Notes: generated by a model not told the origin, from the letters alone. DNA of 64,000 nucleotides from Hydractinia symbiolongicarpus (GCF_029227915.1 NC_079879.1:9362001-9426000); one strand, 5' to 3'; positions 10,516 through 22,252 are shown, counted from the stretch's first letter. Translations and numbers: made by a program.

Positions 10516-10737
10516 TGATATAAGATTGTTAACCATATATGTCTTGTTCAAAACACTCTGCTGCAATGCGATGATTAAGAAGTATATTTCGTTATGTTTG
10601 AAGTCGATACACAACATAATTCGGTTATTTAAAAAGAAAAAACAAAATGAATGCATAGGACTGTTTTCTCTATCGAACGAAGTCAATTTAATTGACACAG
10701 AAGTACACGTTAACTTCCTATCACAGATTCTTCCAAT

Positions 10738-10808
10738 GAAATGACCAGGATTCGAACCTGGGTTATTGCGGCCACAACGCAATGTACTAACCATTATACG
10801 ATCACGGC
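10738..10808 (-). pseudogene. tRNA-His(GTG), BA class
   Basis: BA acceptor; G15A. Confidence 0.8.
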
Positions 10809-11033
10809 TGATGTGAGATTGTTATCCATATATGTCTTGTTCAAAACACTGTGCTGCAATGCGTTGATTAAGAAATGTATTACGTTATGTTTGAAGTCGA
10901 TACACAACATAATTCGGTGTAATAGAGAAAACAAGCAAAATTAAAGCATCAGGAGCTGCTCATCCAAGCAAACGGGGTCAATTTAATCGATACATAAATA
11001 TATGTTCACATTCCTATCACTGATTCTTGTAAT

Positions 11034-11104
11034 GCCGTGACCAGGACTCGAACCTGGGTTATGGCGGCCACAACGCAATGTACTAACCACTATACGATCA
11101 CGGC
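11034..11104 (-). tRNA. tRNA-His: tRNA-His(GTG), A42C
   Basis: A59G; A42C mismatches U28. Confidence 0.73.
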
Positions 11105-11323
11105 TTATGTTAGATTGACTATACATGCCTTGTTCAAAACACTCTGCTGCAAGGCGATGATTAAGAAGTATATTAAGTTATGTTTGAAGCCGATACACAA
11201 CATAATTCGGTGATATAAAGAAAACAACAAAATTAATTTATAGGACTGTTTTCTCTAGCGAACGGAGATATTTTAATCGATAAAGAAATATATGTTCACT
11301 TTCCTATCACAGATTCTTGTATA

Positions 11324-11393
11324 GCCGTGACCAGGATTCGAACCTGGGTTATTGCGGCCACAACGCAATGTACTAACCACTATACGATCACGG
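11324..11393 (-). pseudogene. tRNA-His(GTG), D1 class, T73
   Basis: G1 deleted and discriminator A73 replaced by T; body otherwise consensus. Confidence 0.75.
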
Positions 11394-11618
11394 TGATGTG
11401 AGATTGTTATCTGTATATGTCTTGTTCAAACCACTGAGCTGCAATGCGTTGATTAAGAAATGTATTACGTTATGTTTGAAGTCGATACACAACATAATTC
11501 GGTGTAATAGAGAAAACAAGCAAAATTAAAGCATCAGGAGCTGTTCATCCAAGCGAACGGGGTCAATTTAATCGATACAGAAATATATGTTCACTTTCCT
11601 ATCACTGATTCTTGTAAT

Positions 11619-11689
11619 GCCGTGACCAGGATTCGAACCTGGGATATTGCGGCCACAACGCAATGTACTAACCACTATACGATCACGGC
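11619..11689 (-). tRNA. tRNA-His: tRNA-His(GTG), A46T
   Basis: Only A46T, in the variable region. Confidence 0.85.
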
Positions 11690-11912
11690 TGATATAAGAT
11701 TGTTAACCATATATGTGTTGTTCAAAACACTCTGCTGCAATGTGATGATTAAGAAGTATATTTCGATATGTTTGAAGTCGATACGCAACATAATTCGGTT
11801 ATTTAAAAAGAATAAACAAAATAAATGCATAGGACTGTTTTCTCTAGCGAACGGAGACAATTTAATTGATACAGAAGTACATGTTCACTATCCTATCACT
11901 GATTCTTGTAAT

Positions 11913-11983
11913 GCCGTGACCAGGATTCGAACCTGGGTTATTGCGGCCACAACGCAATGTACTAACCACTATACGATCACGGC
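11913..11983 (-). tRNA. tRNA-His: tRNA-His(GTG)
   Basis: Consensus at all 71 positions. Confidence 0.92.
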
Positions 11984-12205
11984 TGATATAAGATTGTTAA
12001 CCATATATGTCTTGTTCAAAACACTCTGCTGCAATGCGATGATTAAGAAGTATATTTCGTTATGTTTGAAGTCGATACACAACATAATTCAGTTATTTAA
12101 AAAGAAAAAACAAAATGAATGCATAGGACTGTTTTCTCTATCGAACGAAGTCAATTTAATTGATACAGAAGTACACGTTAACTTCCTATCACAGATTCTT
12201 CCAAT

Positions 12206-12276
12206 GAAATGACCAGGATTCGAACCTGGGTTATTGCGGCCACAACGCAATGTACTAACCATTATACGATCACGGC
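12206..12276 (-). pseudogene. tRNA-His(GTG), BA class
   Basis: BA acceptor; G15A. Confidence 0.8.
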
Positions 12277-12501
12277 TGATGTGAGATTGTTATCCATATA
12301 TGTCTTCTTCAAAACACTGTGCTGCAATGCGTTGATTAAGAAATGTATTACGTTATGTTTGAAGTCGATACACAACATAATTCGGTGTAATAGAGAAAAC
12401 AAGCAAAATTAAAGCATCAGGAGCTGCTCATCCAAGCAAACGGGGTCAATTTAATCGATACATAAATATATGTTCACTTTCCTATCACTGATTCTTGTAA
12501 T

Positions 12502-12572
12502 GCCGTGACCAGGACTCGAACCTGGGTTATGGCGGCCACAACGCAATGTACTAACCACTATACGATCACGGC
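12502..12572 (-). tRNA. tRNA-His: tRNA-His(GTG), A42C
   Basis: A59G; A42C mismatch. Confidence 0.73.
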
Positions 12573-12791
12573 TTATGTTAGATTGACTATACATGCCTTG
12601 TTCAAAACACTCTGCTGCAAGGCGATGATTAAGAAGTATATTAAGTTATGTTTGAAGCCGATACACAACATAATTCGGTGATATAAAGAAAACAACAAAA
12701 TTAATTTATAGGACTGTTTTCTCTAGCGAACGGAGATATTTTAATCGATAAAGAAATATATGTTCACTTTCCTATCACAGATTCTTGTATA

Positions 12792-12861
12792 GCCGTGACC
12801 AGGATTCGAACCTGGGTTATTGCGGCCACAACGCAATGTACTAACCACTATACGATCACGG
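12792..12861 (-). pseudogene. tRNA-His(GTG), D1 class, T73
   Basis: G1 deleted, T73. Confidence 0.75.
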
Positions 12862-13085
12862 TGATGTGAGATTGTTATCTGTATATGTCTTGTTCAAACC
12901 ACTGAGCTGCAATGCGTTGATTAAGAAATGTATTACGTTATGTTTGAAGTCGATACACAACATAATTCGGTGTAATAGAGAAACAAGCAAAATTAAAGCA
13001 TCAGGAGCTGTTCATCCAAGTGAACGGGGTCAATTTAATCGATACAGAAATATATGTTCACTTTCCTATCGCTGATTCTTGTAAT

Positions 13086-13156
13086 GCCGTGACCAGGATT
13101 CGAACCTTGGTTATTGCGGCCACAACGCAATGTACTAACCACTATACGATCACGGC
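13086..13156 (-). tRNA. tRNA-His: tRNA-His(GTG), C50A
   Basis: C50A mismatches G64 in the T stem. Confidence 0.75.
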
Positions 13157-13379
13157 TGATATAAGATTGTTAACCATATATGTGTTGTTCAAAACACTCT
13201 GCTGCAATGTGATGATTAAGAAGTATATTTCGATATGTTTGAAGTCGATACGCAACATAATTCGGTTATTTAAAAAGAATAAACAAAATAAATGCATAGG
13301 ACTGTTTTCTCTAGCGAACGGAGACAATTTAATTGATACAGAAGTACATGTTCACTATCCTATCACTGATTCTTGTAAT

Positions 13380-13450
13380 GCCGTGACCAGGATTCGAACC
13401 TGGGTTATTGCGGCCACAACGCAATGTACTAACCACTATACGATCACGGC
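13380..13450 (-). tRNA. tRNA-His: tRNA-His(GTG)
   Basis: Consensus at all 71 positions. Confidence 0.92.
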
Positions 13451-13673
13451 TGATATAAGATTGTTAACCATATATGTGTTGTTCAAAACACTCTGCTGCA
13501 ATGTGATGATTAAGAAGTATATTTCGATATGTTTGAAGTCGATACGCAACATAATTCGGTTATTTAAAAAGAATAAACAAAATAAATGCATAGGACTGTT
13601 TTCTCTAGCGAACGGAGACAATTTAATTGATACAGAAGTACATGTTCACTATCCTATCACTGATTCTTGTAAT

Positions 13674-13744
13674 GCCGTGACCAGGATTCGAACATGGGTT
13701 ATTGCGGCCACAACGCAATGTACTAACCACTATACGATCACGGC
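13674..13744 (-). tRNA. tRNA-His: tRNA-His(GTG), G52T
   Basis: G52T mismatches C62 and alters the first B-box base. Confidence 0.73.
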
Positions 13745-13859
13745 TGATATAAGATTGTTAACCATATATGTGTTGTTCAAAACACTCTGCTGCAATGTGA
13801 TGATTAAGAAGTATATTTCGATATGTTTGAAGTCGATACGCAACATAATTCGGTTATTT

Positions 13860-13869
13860 AAAAAAAAAA
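13860..13869 (-). terminator. T10 run downstream of the copy at 13970
   Basis: Ten A on the plus strand give T10 in transcription sense, about 100 nt past the tRNA 3' end. Length varies between otherwise similar units: nine at 14743-14751, ten at 24426-24435, and ten plus eight at 27071-27089. It could be a strong but remote Pol III stop, or just slippage-prone sequence. Confidence 0.3.
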
Positions 13870-13969
13870 TAAATAAAATAAATGCATACGACTGTTTTCT
13901 CTAGCGAACGGAGACAATTTAATTGATACAGAAGTACATGTTCACTATCCTATCACTGATTCTTGTAAT

Positions 13970-14040
13970 GCCGTGACCAGGAGTCTAACCTGGGTTATTG
14001 CGGCCACAACGCAATGTACTAACCACTATACGATCACGGC
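13970..14040 (-). pseudogene. tRNA-His(GTG), T-loop mutations
   Basis: A59C and C56A; C56A breaks the G19-C56 tertiary pair and the B box. Acceptor intact. Confidence 0.72.
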
Positions 14041-14262
14041 TGATATAAGATTGTTAACCATATATGTCTTGTTCAAAACACTCTGCTGCAATGCGATGAT
14101 TAAGAAGTATATTTCGTTATGTTTGAAGTCGATACACAACATAATTCAGTTATTTAAAAAGAAAAAACAAAATGAATGCATAGGACGGTTTTCTCTATCG
14201 AACAAAGTCAATTTAATCGATACAGAAGTACACGTTAACTTGCTATCACAGATTCTTCTAAT

Positions 14263-14333
14263 GAAATGACCAGGATTCGAGCCTCGGTTATTGCGGCCAC
14301 AACGCAATGTACTAACCACTATACGATCACGGC
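14263..14333 (-). pseudogene. tRNA-His(GTG), BA class, T54C C50G
   Basis: BA acceptor; C50G mismatches G64; T54C in the B box. Confidence 0.78.
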
Positions 14334-14556
14334 TGATATAAGATTGTTAACCATATATGTGTTGTTCAAAACACTCTGCTGCAATGTGATGATTAAGAAG
14401 TATATTTCGATATGTTTGAAGTCGATACGCAACATAATTCGGTTATTTAAAAAGAATAAACAAAATAAATGCATAGGACTGTTTTCTCTAGCGAACGGAG
14501 ACAATTTAATTGATACAGAAGTACATGTTCACTATCCTTTCACTGATTCTTGTAAT

Positions 14557-14627
14557 GCCGTGACCAGGATTCGAACCTGGGTTATTGCGGCCACAACGCA
14601 ATGTACTAACCACTATACGATCACGGC
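14557..14627 (-). tRNA. tRNA-His: tRNA-His(GTG)
   Basis: Consensus at all 71 positions. Confidence 0.92.
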
Positions 14628-14850
14628 TGATATAAGATTGTTAACCATATATGTGTTGTTCAAAACACTCTGCTGCAATGTGATGATTAAGAAGTATATT
14701 TCGATATGTTTGAAGTCGATACGCAACATAATTCGGTTATTTAAAAAAAAATAAATAAAATGAATGCATAGGACTGTTTTCTCTATCGAACGAAGTCAAT
14801 TTAATTGATACAGAAGTACACGTTAACTTCCTATCACAGCTTCTTCCAAT

Positions 14851-14921
14851 GAAATGACCAGAATTCGAACCTGGGTTATTGCGGCCACAACGCAATGTAC
14901 TAACCATTATACGATCACGGC
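14851..14921 (-). pseudogene. tRNA-His(GTG), BA class, C61T
   Basis: BA acceptor; C61T alters a B-box base (G53-U61 wobble); G15A. Confidence 0.78.
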
Positions 14922-15146
14922 TGATGTGAGATTGTTATCCATATATGTCTTGTTGAAAACACTGTGCTGCAATACGTTGATTAAGAAATGTATTACGTTA
15001 TGTTTGAAGTCGATACACAACATAATTCGGTGTAATAGAGAAAACAAGCAAAATTAAAGCATCACGAGCTGCTCATCCAAGCGAACGGGGTCAATTTAAT
15101 CGATACATAAATATATTTTCACTTTCCTATCACTGATTCTTGTAAT

Positions 15147-15217
15147 GCCGTGACCAGGATTCGAACCTGGGTTATGGCGGCCACAACGCAATGTACTAAC
15201 CACTATACGATCACGGC
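15147..15217 (-). tRNA. tRNA-His: tRNA-His(GTG), A42C
   Basis: Only A42C (mismatch with U28). Confidence 0.75.
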
Positions 15218-15436
15218 TTATGTTAGATTGACTATACATGCCTTGTTCAAAACACTCTGCTGCAAGGCGATGATTAAGAAGTATATTAAGTTATGTTTGA
15301 AGCCGATACACAACATAATTCGGTGATATAAAGAAAACAACAAAATTAATTTATAGGACTGTTTTCTCTAGCGAACGGAGATATTTTAATCGATAAAGAA
15401 ATATATGTTCACTTTCCTATCACAGATTCTTGTATA

Positions 15437-15506
15437 ACCGTGATCAGGATTCGAACCTGGGTTATTGGGGCCACAACGCAATGTACTAACCACTATACGA
15501 TCACGG
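15437..15506 (-). pseudogene. tRNA-His(GTG), D1 class, T73
   Basis: G1 deleted, T73, C72T, G65A, G40C (mismatch with C30). Confidence 0.75.
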
Positions 15507-15728
15507 TGATGTGAGATTGTTATCTGTATATGTCTTGTTCAAACCACTGAGCTGCAATGCGTTAATTAAGAAGTATATTCCGTTATGTTTGAAGTCGATA
15601 CACAACATAATTCAGTTATTTAAAAAGAAAAAACAAAATGAATGCATAGGACGGTTTTCTCTATCGAACAAAGTCAATTTAATCGATACAGAAGTACACG
15701 TTAACTTGCTATCACAGATTCTTCTAAT

Positions 15729-15799
15729 GAAATGACCAGGATTCGAGCCTCGGTTATTGCGGCCACAACGCAATGTACTAACCACTATACGATCACGGC
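15729..15799 (-). pseudogene. tRNA-His(GTG), BA class, T54C C50G
   Basis: BA acceptor with T54C and C50G. The spacer to its left is a class 2/class 1 recombinant. Confidence 0.78.
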
Positions 15800-16023
15800 T
15801 GATATAAAATTGTTAACCATATATGTGTTGTTCAAAACACTCTGCTGCAATGTGATGATTAAGAAGTATATTTCGATATGTTTGAAGTCGATACGCAACA
15901 TAATTCGGTTATTTAAAAAAAAATAAAATAAAATGAATGCATAGGACTGTTTTCTCTATCGAAGGAAGTCAATTTAATTGATACAGAAGTACACGTTAAC
16001 TTCCTATCACAGCTTCTTCCAAT

Positions 16024-16094
16024 GAAATGACCAGAATTCGAACCTGGGTTATTGCGGCCACAACGCAATGTACTAACCATTATACGATCACGGC
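16024..16094 (-). pseudogene. tRNA-His(GTG), BA class, C61T
   Basis: BA acceptor; C61T, G15A. Confidence 0.78.
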
Positions 16095-16319
16095 TGATGT
16101 GAGATTGTTATCCATATATGTCTTGTTGAAAACACTGTGCTGCAATACGTTGATTAAGAAATGTATTACGTTATGTTTGAAGTCGATACACAACATAATT
16201 CGGTGTAATAGAGAAAACAAGCAAAATTAAAGCATCACGAGCTGCTCATCCAAGCGAACGGGGTCAATTTAATCGATACATAAATATATTTTCACTTTCC
16301 TGTCACTGATTCTTGTAAT

Positions 16320-16390
16320 GCCGTGACCAGGATTCGAACCTGGGTTATGGCGGCCACAACGCAATGTACTAACCACTATACGATCACGGC
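16320..16390 (-). tRNA. tRNA-His: tRNA-His(GTG), A42C
   Basis: Only A42C. Confidence 0.75.
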
Positions 16391-16609
16391 TTATGTTAGA
16401 TTGACTATACATGCCTTGTTCAAAACACTCTGCTGCAAGGCGATGATTAAGAAGTATATTAAGTTATGTTTGAAGCCGATACACAACATAATTCGGTGAT
16501 ATAAAGAAAACAACAAAATTAATTTATAGGACTGTTTTCTCTAGCGAACGGAGATATTTTAATCGATAAAGAAATATATGTTCACTTTCCTATCACAGAT
16601 TCTTGTATA

Positions 16610-16679
16610 GCCGTGACCAGGATTCGAACCTGGGTTATTGGGGCCACAACGCAATGTACTAACCACTATACGATCACGG
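16610..16679 (-). pseudogene. tRNA-His(GTG), D1 class, T73
   Basis: G1 deleted, T73, G40C mismatch. Confidence 0.75.
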
Positions 16680-16904
16680 TGATGTGAGATTGTTATCTGT
16701 ATATGTCTTGTTCAAACCACTGAGCTGCAATGCGTTGATTAAGAAATGTATTACGTTATGTTTGAAGTCGATACACAACATAATTCGGTGTAATAGAGAG
16801 AACAAGCAAAATTAAAGCATCAGGAGCTATTCATCCAAGCGAACGGGGTCAATTTAATCGATACAGAAATATATGTTCACTTTCCTATCACTGATTCTTG
16901 TAAT

Positions 16905-16975
16905 GCCGTGACCAGGATTCGAATCTGGGTTATTGCGGCCACAACGCAATGTACTAACCACTATACGATCACGGC
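16905..16975 (-). tRNA. tRNA-His: tRNA-His(GTG), G53A
   Basis: G53A breaks the closing T-stem pair with C61 and alters the B box. Confidence 0.72.
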
Positions 16976-17197
16976 TGATATAAGATTGTTAACCATATAT
17001 GTCTTGTTCAAAACACTCTGCTGCAATGCGATGATTAAGAAGTATATTTCGTTATGTTTGAAGTCGATACACAACATAATTCAGTTATTTAAAAAGAAAA
17101 AACAAAATGAATGCATAGGACGGTTTTCTCTATCGAACGAAGTCAATTTAATCGATACAGAAGTACACGTTAAATTGCTATCACAGATTCTTCTAAT

Positions 17198-17268
17198 GAA
17201 ATGACCAGGATTCGAGCCTCGGTTATTGCGGCCACAACGCAATGTACTAACCACTATACGATCACGTC
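17198..17268 (-). pseudogene. tRNA-His(GTG), BA class, T54C C50G C2A
   Basis: BA acceptor with C2A on the opposite strand (A2-U71 can pair); T54C, C50G. Confidence 0.78.
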
Positions 17269-17491
17269 TGTTGTGAGATTGTTATCTATATATGTCTTGT
17301 TCAAAACACTGCGCTGCAATGCGTTGATTATGAAATGTATTATGTTTTGTTTGAAGTCGATGCACAACATAATTCGGTTAGATAAAGAAAATAAACAAAA
17401 TAAATGCATAGAACTGTTTTCTCTAGCGAACGGAGACAATTTAATTGATACAGAAGTACATGTTCACTATCCTATCACTCACTCTTGTAAT

Positions 17492-17562
17492 GCCGTGACC
17501 AGGATTCGAACCTGGGTTATTGCGGCCACAACGCAATGTACTAACCACTATACGATAACGGC
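17492..17562 (-). tRNA. tRNA-His: tRNA-His(GTG), G6T
   Basis: G6T mismatches C67 in the acceptor stem. Confidence 0.75.
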
Positions 17563-17784
17563 TGATATAAGATTGTTAACCATATATGTCTTGTTCAAAA
17601 CACTCTGCTGCAATGCGATGATTAAGAAGTATATTTCGTTATGTTTGAAGTCGATACACAACATAATTCGGTTATTTAAAAAGAAAAAACAAAATGAATG
17701 CATAGGACTGTTTTCTCTATCGAACGAAGTCAATTTAATTGATACAGAAGTACACGTTAACTTCCTATCACAGCTTCTTCCAAT

Positions 17785-17855
17785 GAAATGAACAGAATTC
17801 AAACCTGGGTTATTGCAGCCACAACGCAATGTACTAACCATTATACGATCACGGC
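17785..17855 (-). pseudogene. tRNA-His(GTG), BA class, heavily altered
   Basis: BA acceptor; G65T, C61T, C56T, C39T and G15A. The B box is lost. Confidence 0.78.
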
Positions 17856-18080
17856 TGATGTGAGATTGTTATCCATATATGTCTTGTTCAAAACACTGTG
17901 CTGCAATGCGTTGATTAAGAAATGTATTACGTTATGTTTGAAGTCGATACACAACATAATTCGGTGTAATAGAGAAAACAAGCAAAATTAAAGCATCACG
18001 AGCTGCTCATCCAAGCGAACGGGGTCAATTTAATCGATACATAAATATATGTTCACTTTCCTATCACTGATTCTTGTAAT

Positions 18081-18151
18081 GCCGTGACCAGGATTCGAAC
18101 CTGGGTTATGGCGGCCACAACGCAATGTACTAACCACTATACGATCACGGC
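18081..18151 (-). tRNA. tRNA-His: tRNA-His(GTG), A42C
   Basis: Only A42C. Confidence 0.75.
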
Positions 18152-18370
18152 TTATGTTAGATTGACTATACATGCCTTGTTCAAAACACTCTGCTGCAAG
18201 GCGATGATTAAGAAGTATATTAAGTTATGTTTGAAGCCGATACACAACATAATTCGGTGATATAAAGAAAACAACAAAATTAATTTATAGGACTGTTTTC
18301 TCTAGCGAACGGAGATATTTTAATCGATAAAGAAATATATGTTCACTTTCCTATCACAGATTCTTGTATA

Positions 18371-18440
18371 GCCGTGACCAGGATTCGAACCTGGGTTATT
18401 GGGGCCACAACGCAATGTACTAACCACTATACGATCACGG
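18371..18440 (-). pseudogene. tRNA-His(GTG), D1 class, T73
   Basis: G1 deleted, T73, G40C mismatch. Confidence 0.75.
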
Positions 18441-18665
18441 TGATGTGAGATTGTTATCTGTATATGTCTTGTTCAAACCACTGAGCTGCAATGCGTTGAT
18501 TAAGAAATGTATTACGTTATGTTTGAAGTCGATACACAACATAATTCGGTGTAATAGAGAAAACAAGCAAAATTAAAGCATCAGGAGCTATTCATCCAAG
18601 CGAACGGGGTCAATTTAATCGATACAGAAATATATGTTCACTTTCCTATCACTGATTCTTGTAAT

Positions 18666-18736
18666 GCCGTGACCAGGATTCGAACCTGGGTTATTGCGGC
18701 CACAACGCAATGTACTAACCACTATACGATCACGGC
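18666..18736 (-). tRNA. tRNA-His: tRNA-His(GTG)
   Basis: Consensus at all 71 positions. Confidence 0.92.
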
Positions 18737-18959
18737 TGATATAAGATTGTTAACCATATATGTGTTGTTCAAAACACTCTGCTGCAATGTGATGATTAAG
18801 AAGTATATTTCGATATGTTTGAAGTCGATACGCAACATAATTCGGTTATTTAAAAAGAATAAACAAAATGAATGCATAGGACTGTTTTTTTTAGCGAACA
18901 GAGACATTTTAATCGATACAGAAATATATGTTCACTTTGCTATCACTGACTCTTGTGAT

Positions 18960-19030
18960 GCCGTGACCAGGATCCGAACCTGGGTTATTGCGGCCACAAC
19001 GCAATGTACTAACCACTATACGATCACGGC
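18960..19030 (-). tRNA. tRNA-His: tRNA-His(GTG), A58G
   Basis: A58G changes the T-loop A that is normally methylated, and the B box. Confidence 0.73.
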
Positions 19031-19252
19031 TGATATAAGATTGTTAACCATATATGTCTTGTTCAAAACACTCTGCTGCAATGCGATAATTAAGAAGTAT
19101 ATTTCGTTATGTTTGAAATCGATACACAACATAATTCGGTTATTTAAAAAGAAAAAACAAAATGAATGCATCGGACTGTCTTCTATATCGAACGAAGTCA
19201 ATTTAATCGATACAGAAGTACACGTTAACTTACTATCACAGATTCTTCCAAT

Positions 19253-19323
19253 GAAATGACCAGGATTCGAACCTGGGTTATTGCGGCCACAACGCAATGT
19301 ACTAACCATTATACAATCACGGC
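19253..19323 (-). pseudogene. tRNA-His(GTG), BA class
   Basis: BA acceptor; G15A, C9T. Confidence 0.8.
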
Positions 19324-19548
19324 TGATGTGAGATTGTTATCTATATATGTCTTGTTCAAAACACTGTGCTGCAATGCGTTGACTAAGAAATGTATTACGT
19401 TATGTTTGAAGTCGATACACAACATAATTCGGTGTAATAGAGAAAACAAGCAAAATTAAAGCATCAGGAGCTGCTCATCCAAGCGAACGGGGTCAATTTA
19501 ATCGATACAGAAATATATGTTCACTTTCCTATCACTGATTCTTGTAAT

Positions 19549-19619
19549 GCCGTGACCAGGATTCGAACCTGGGTTATGGCGGCCACAACGCAATGTACTA
19601 ACCACTATACGATCACGGC
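19549..19619 (-). tRNA. tRNA-His: tRNA-His(GTG), A42C
   Basis: Only A42C. Confidence 0.75.
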
Positions 19620-19838
19620 TTATGTTAGATTGACTATACATGCCTTGTTCAAAACACTCTGCTGCAAGGTGATGATTAGGAAGTATATTACGTTATGTTT
19701 GAAGCCGATACACAACATAATTTGGTGATATAAATAAAATAACAAAATTAATTCATAGGACTGTTTTCTCTAGCGAACGGAGACATTTTAATCGATACAG
19801 AAATATATGTTCACTTTCCTATCACTGATTCTTGTAAT

Positions 19839-19908
19839 GCCGTGACCAGGATTCGAACCTGGGTTATTGCGGCCACAACGCAATGTACTAACCACTATAC
19901 CATCACGG
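19839..19908 (-). tRNA. tRNA-His(GTG), D1 class
   Basis: G1 deleted; C9G. Discriminator A73 kept. Confidence 0.65.
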
Positions 19909-20133
19909 TGATGTGAGATTGTTATCTGTATATGTCTTGTTCAAAGCACTGAGCTGCAATGCGTTGATTAAGAAATGTATTACGTGATGTTTAAAGTCGA
20001 TACACAACATAATTCGGTGTAATAGAGAAAACAAGCAAAATTAAAGCATCAGGAGCTGTTCATCCAAGTGAACGGGGTCAATTTAATCGATACAGAAATA
20101 TATGTTCACTTTCCTATCACTGATTCTTGTAAT

Positions 20134-20204
20134 GCCGTGACCAGGATTCGAACCTGGGTTATTGCGGCCACAACGCAATGTACTAACCACTATACGATCA
20201 CGGC
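20134..20204 (-). tRNA. tRNA-His: tRNA-His(GTG)
   Basis: Consensus at all 71 positions. Confidence 0.92.
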
Positions 20205-20427
20205 TGATATAAGATTGTTTACCATATATGTCTTGTTCAAAACACTCTGCTGCAATGCGATGATTAAATAGTATATTTCGTTATGTTTGAAGTCGATACG
20301 CAACATAATTCGGTTATTTAAAAAGAATAAACAAAATGAATGCATAGGACTGTTTTCTCTATGGAACGGAGACAATTTAATCGATACAGAAATATATGTT
20401 CACTTTCTTATCACTGATTCTTGTAAT

Positions 20428-20498
20428 GCCGTGACCAGGATTCGAACCTGGTTTATTGCGGCCACAACGCAATGTACTAACCACTATACGATCACGGC
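20428..20498 (-). tRNA. tRNA-His: tRNA-His(GTG), C48A
   Basis: Only C48A; this may weaken the G15-C48 tertiary pair. Confidence 0.8.
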
Positions 20499-20717
20499 TT
20501 ATGTGAGATTGACTATACATGCCTTGTTCAAAACACTCTGCTGCAAGGCGATGATTAAGAAGTATATTACGTTATGTTTGAACCCGATACACAACATAAT
20601 TCGGTGATATAAAGAAAATAACAAAATGATATCATAGGACTGTTTTCTCTAGCGAACGGAGATATTTTAATTGATACAGAAATATATGTTCACTTTCCTA
20701 TCACTGATTCTTGTAAT

Positions 20718-20788
20718 GCCGTGACCAGGATTCGAACCTGGGTTATTGCGGCCACAACGCAATGTACTAACCACTATACGATCACGGC
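20718..20788 (-). tRNA. tRNA-His: tRNA-His(GTG)
   Basis: Consensus at all 71 positions. Confidence 0.92.
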
Positions 20789-21011
20789 TTATGTGAGATT
20801 GACTATACATGCCCTGTTCAAAACACTCTGCTGCAATGCGATGATTAAGAAATGTATTACGTTATGTTTGAAGTCGATACACAACATAATTCGGTGTAAT
20901 AGAGAAAACAAGCAAAATTAAAGCATCAGGAGCTGCTCATTCAAGCGAACGGGGTCAATTTAATCGATACAGAAATATATGTTCACTTTTTCTATCACTG
21001 ATTCTTGTAAT

Positions 21012-21082
21012 GCCGTGACCAGGATTCGAACCTGGGTTATGGCGGCCACAACGCAATGTACTAACCACTATACGATCACGGC
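21012..21082 (-). tRNA. tRNA-His: tRNA-His(GTG), A42C
   Basis: Only A42C. Confidence 0.75.
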
Positions 21083-21301
21083 TTATGTTAAATTGGATAT
21101 ACATGCCTTGTTCAAAACAATCTGCTGCAAGGCGATGATTAAGAAGTATATTACGTTATGTTTGAAGCCGATACACAACATAATTCGGTGATATAAAGAA
21201 AGTAACAAAATTAATTCATAGGACTGTTTTCTCTAGAGAACGGAGATATTTTAATCGATACAGAAATATATGTTCACTTTCCTATCACTGATCCTTGTAA
21301 T

Positions 21302-21372
21302 GCCGTGACCAGGATTCGAACCTGGGTTATTGCGGCCACAACGCAATGTACTAACCACTATACGATCACGGC
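21302..21372 (-). tRNA. tRNA-His: tRNA-His(GTG)
   Basis: Consensus at all 71 positions; start of the second 11-kb block. Confidence 0.92.
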
Positions 21373-21594
21373 TGATATAAGATTGTTAACCATATATGTC
21401 TTGTTCAAAACACTCTGCTGCAATGCGATGATTAAGAAGTATATTTCGTTATGTTTGAAGTCGATACACAACATAATTCAGTTATTTAAAAAGAAAAAAC
21501 AAAATGAATGCATAGGACGGTTTTCTCTACCGAACGAAGTCAATTTAATCGATACAGAAGTACACGTTAACTTGCTATCACAGATTCTTCTAAT

Positions 21595-21665
21595 GAAATG
21601 ACCAGGATTCGAGCCTCGGTTATTGCGGCCACAACGCAATGTACTAACCACTATACGATCACGGC
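21595..21665 (-). pseudogene. tRNA-His(GTG), BA class, T54C C50G
   Basis: BA acceptor; T54C, C50G. Confidence 0.78.
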
Positions 21666-21888
21666 TGTTGTGAGATTGTTATCTATATATGTCTTGTTCA
21701 AAACACTGTGCTGCAATGCGTTGATTATGAAATGTATTATGTTTTGTTTGAAGTCGATGCACAACATAATTCGGTTAGATAAAGAAAATAAACAAAATAA
21801 ATGCATAGGACTGTTTTTTCTAGCGAACGGAGACAATTTAATTGATACAGAAGTACATGTTCACTATCCTATCACTGACTCTTGTAAT

Positions 21889-21959
21889 GCCGTGACCAGG
21901 ATTCGAACCTGGGTTATTGCGGCCACAACGCAATGTACTAACCACTATACGATCACGGC
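21889..21959 (-). tRNA. tRNA-His: tRNA-His(GTG)
   Basis: Consensus at all 71 positions. Confidence 0.92.
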
Positions 21960-22181
21960 TGATATAAGATTGTTAACCATATATGTCTTGTTCAAAACAC
22001 TTTGCTGCAATGCGATGATTAAGAAGTATATTTCGTTATGTTTGAAGTCGATACACAACATAATTCGGTTATTTAAAAAGAAAAAACAAAATGAATGCAT
22101 AGGACTGTTTTCTCTATCGAACGAAGTCAATTTAATTGATACAGAAGTACACGTTAACTTCCTATCACAGATTCTTCCAAT

Positions 22182-22252
22182 GAAATGACCAGGATTCGAA
22201 CCTGGGTTATTGCGGCCACAACGCAATGTACTAACCATTATACGATCACGGC
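22182..22252 (-). pseudogene. tRNA-His(GTG), BA class
   Basis: BA acceptor; G15A. Confidence 0.8.

Larger units (their letters stand above)
13086..15728 (-). repeat. Nine-unit block, ancestral-type copy
   Basis: Four copies with class 1 spacers are followed by BA (T54C, C50G), intact, BA (C61T), A42C and D1 copies. The same order recurs at 23652-26296 and 26297-28942. Confidence 0.7.
9858..21301 (-). repeat. About 11.4-kb higher-order block, first copy
   Basis: The block opens with an intact copy, then a BA copy with T54C and C50G. It ends just before the equivalent intact copy at 21302. The series of diagnostic variants reappears in the next block at shifts of 10566 to 12038 bp, so whole units were gained or lost after duplication. 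Confidence 0.75.

Noticed and set aside
10501-10794. Minus-strand ORFs of about 97-103 codons
   Set aside because: They read through the tRNA gene itself (STLRCGRNNPGSNPGH is translated tRNA-His) and spacer. There is no independent coding signal.
13020-13904. Long plus-strand ORFs of 98 to 294 codons as repeat proteins
   Set aside because: They are the antisense of the tRNA plus spacer, and open only because units are often 294 bp. Frames break freely in sister units and no protein family is recognisable.
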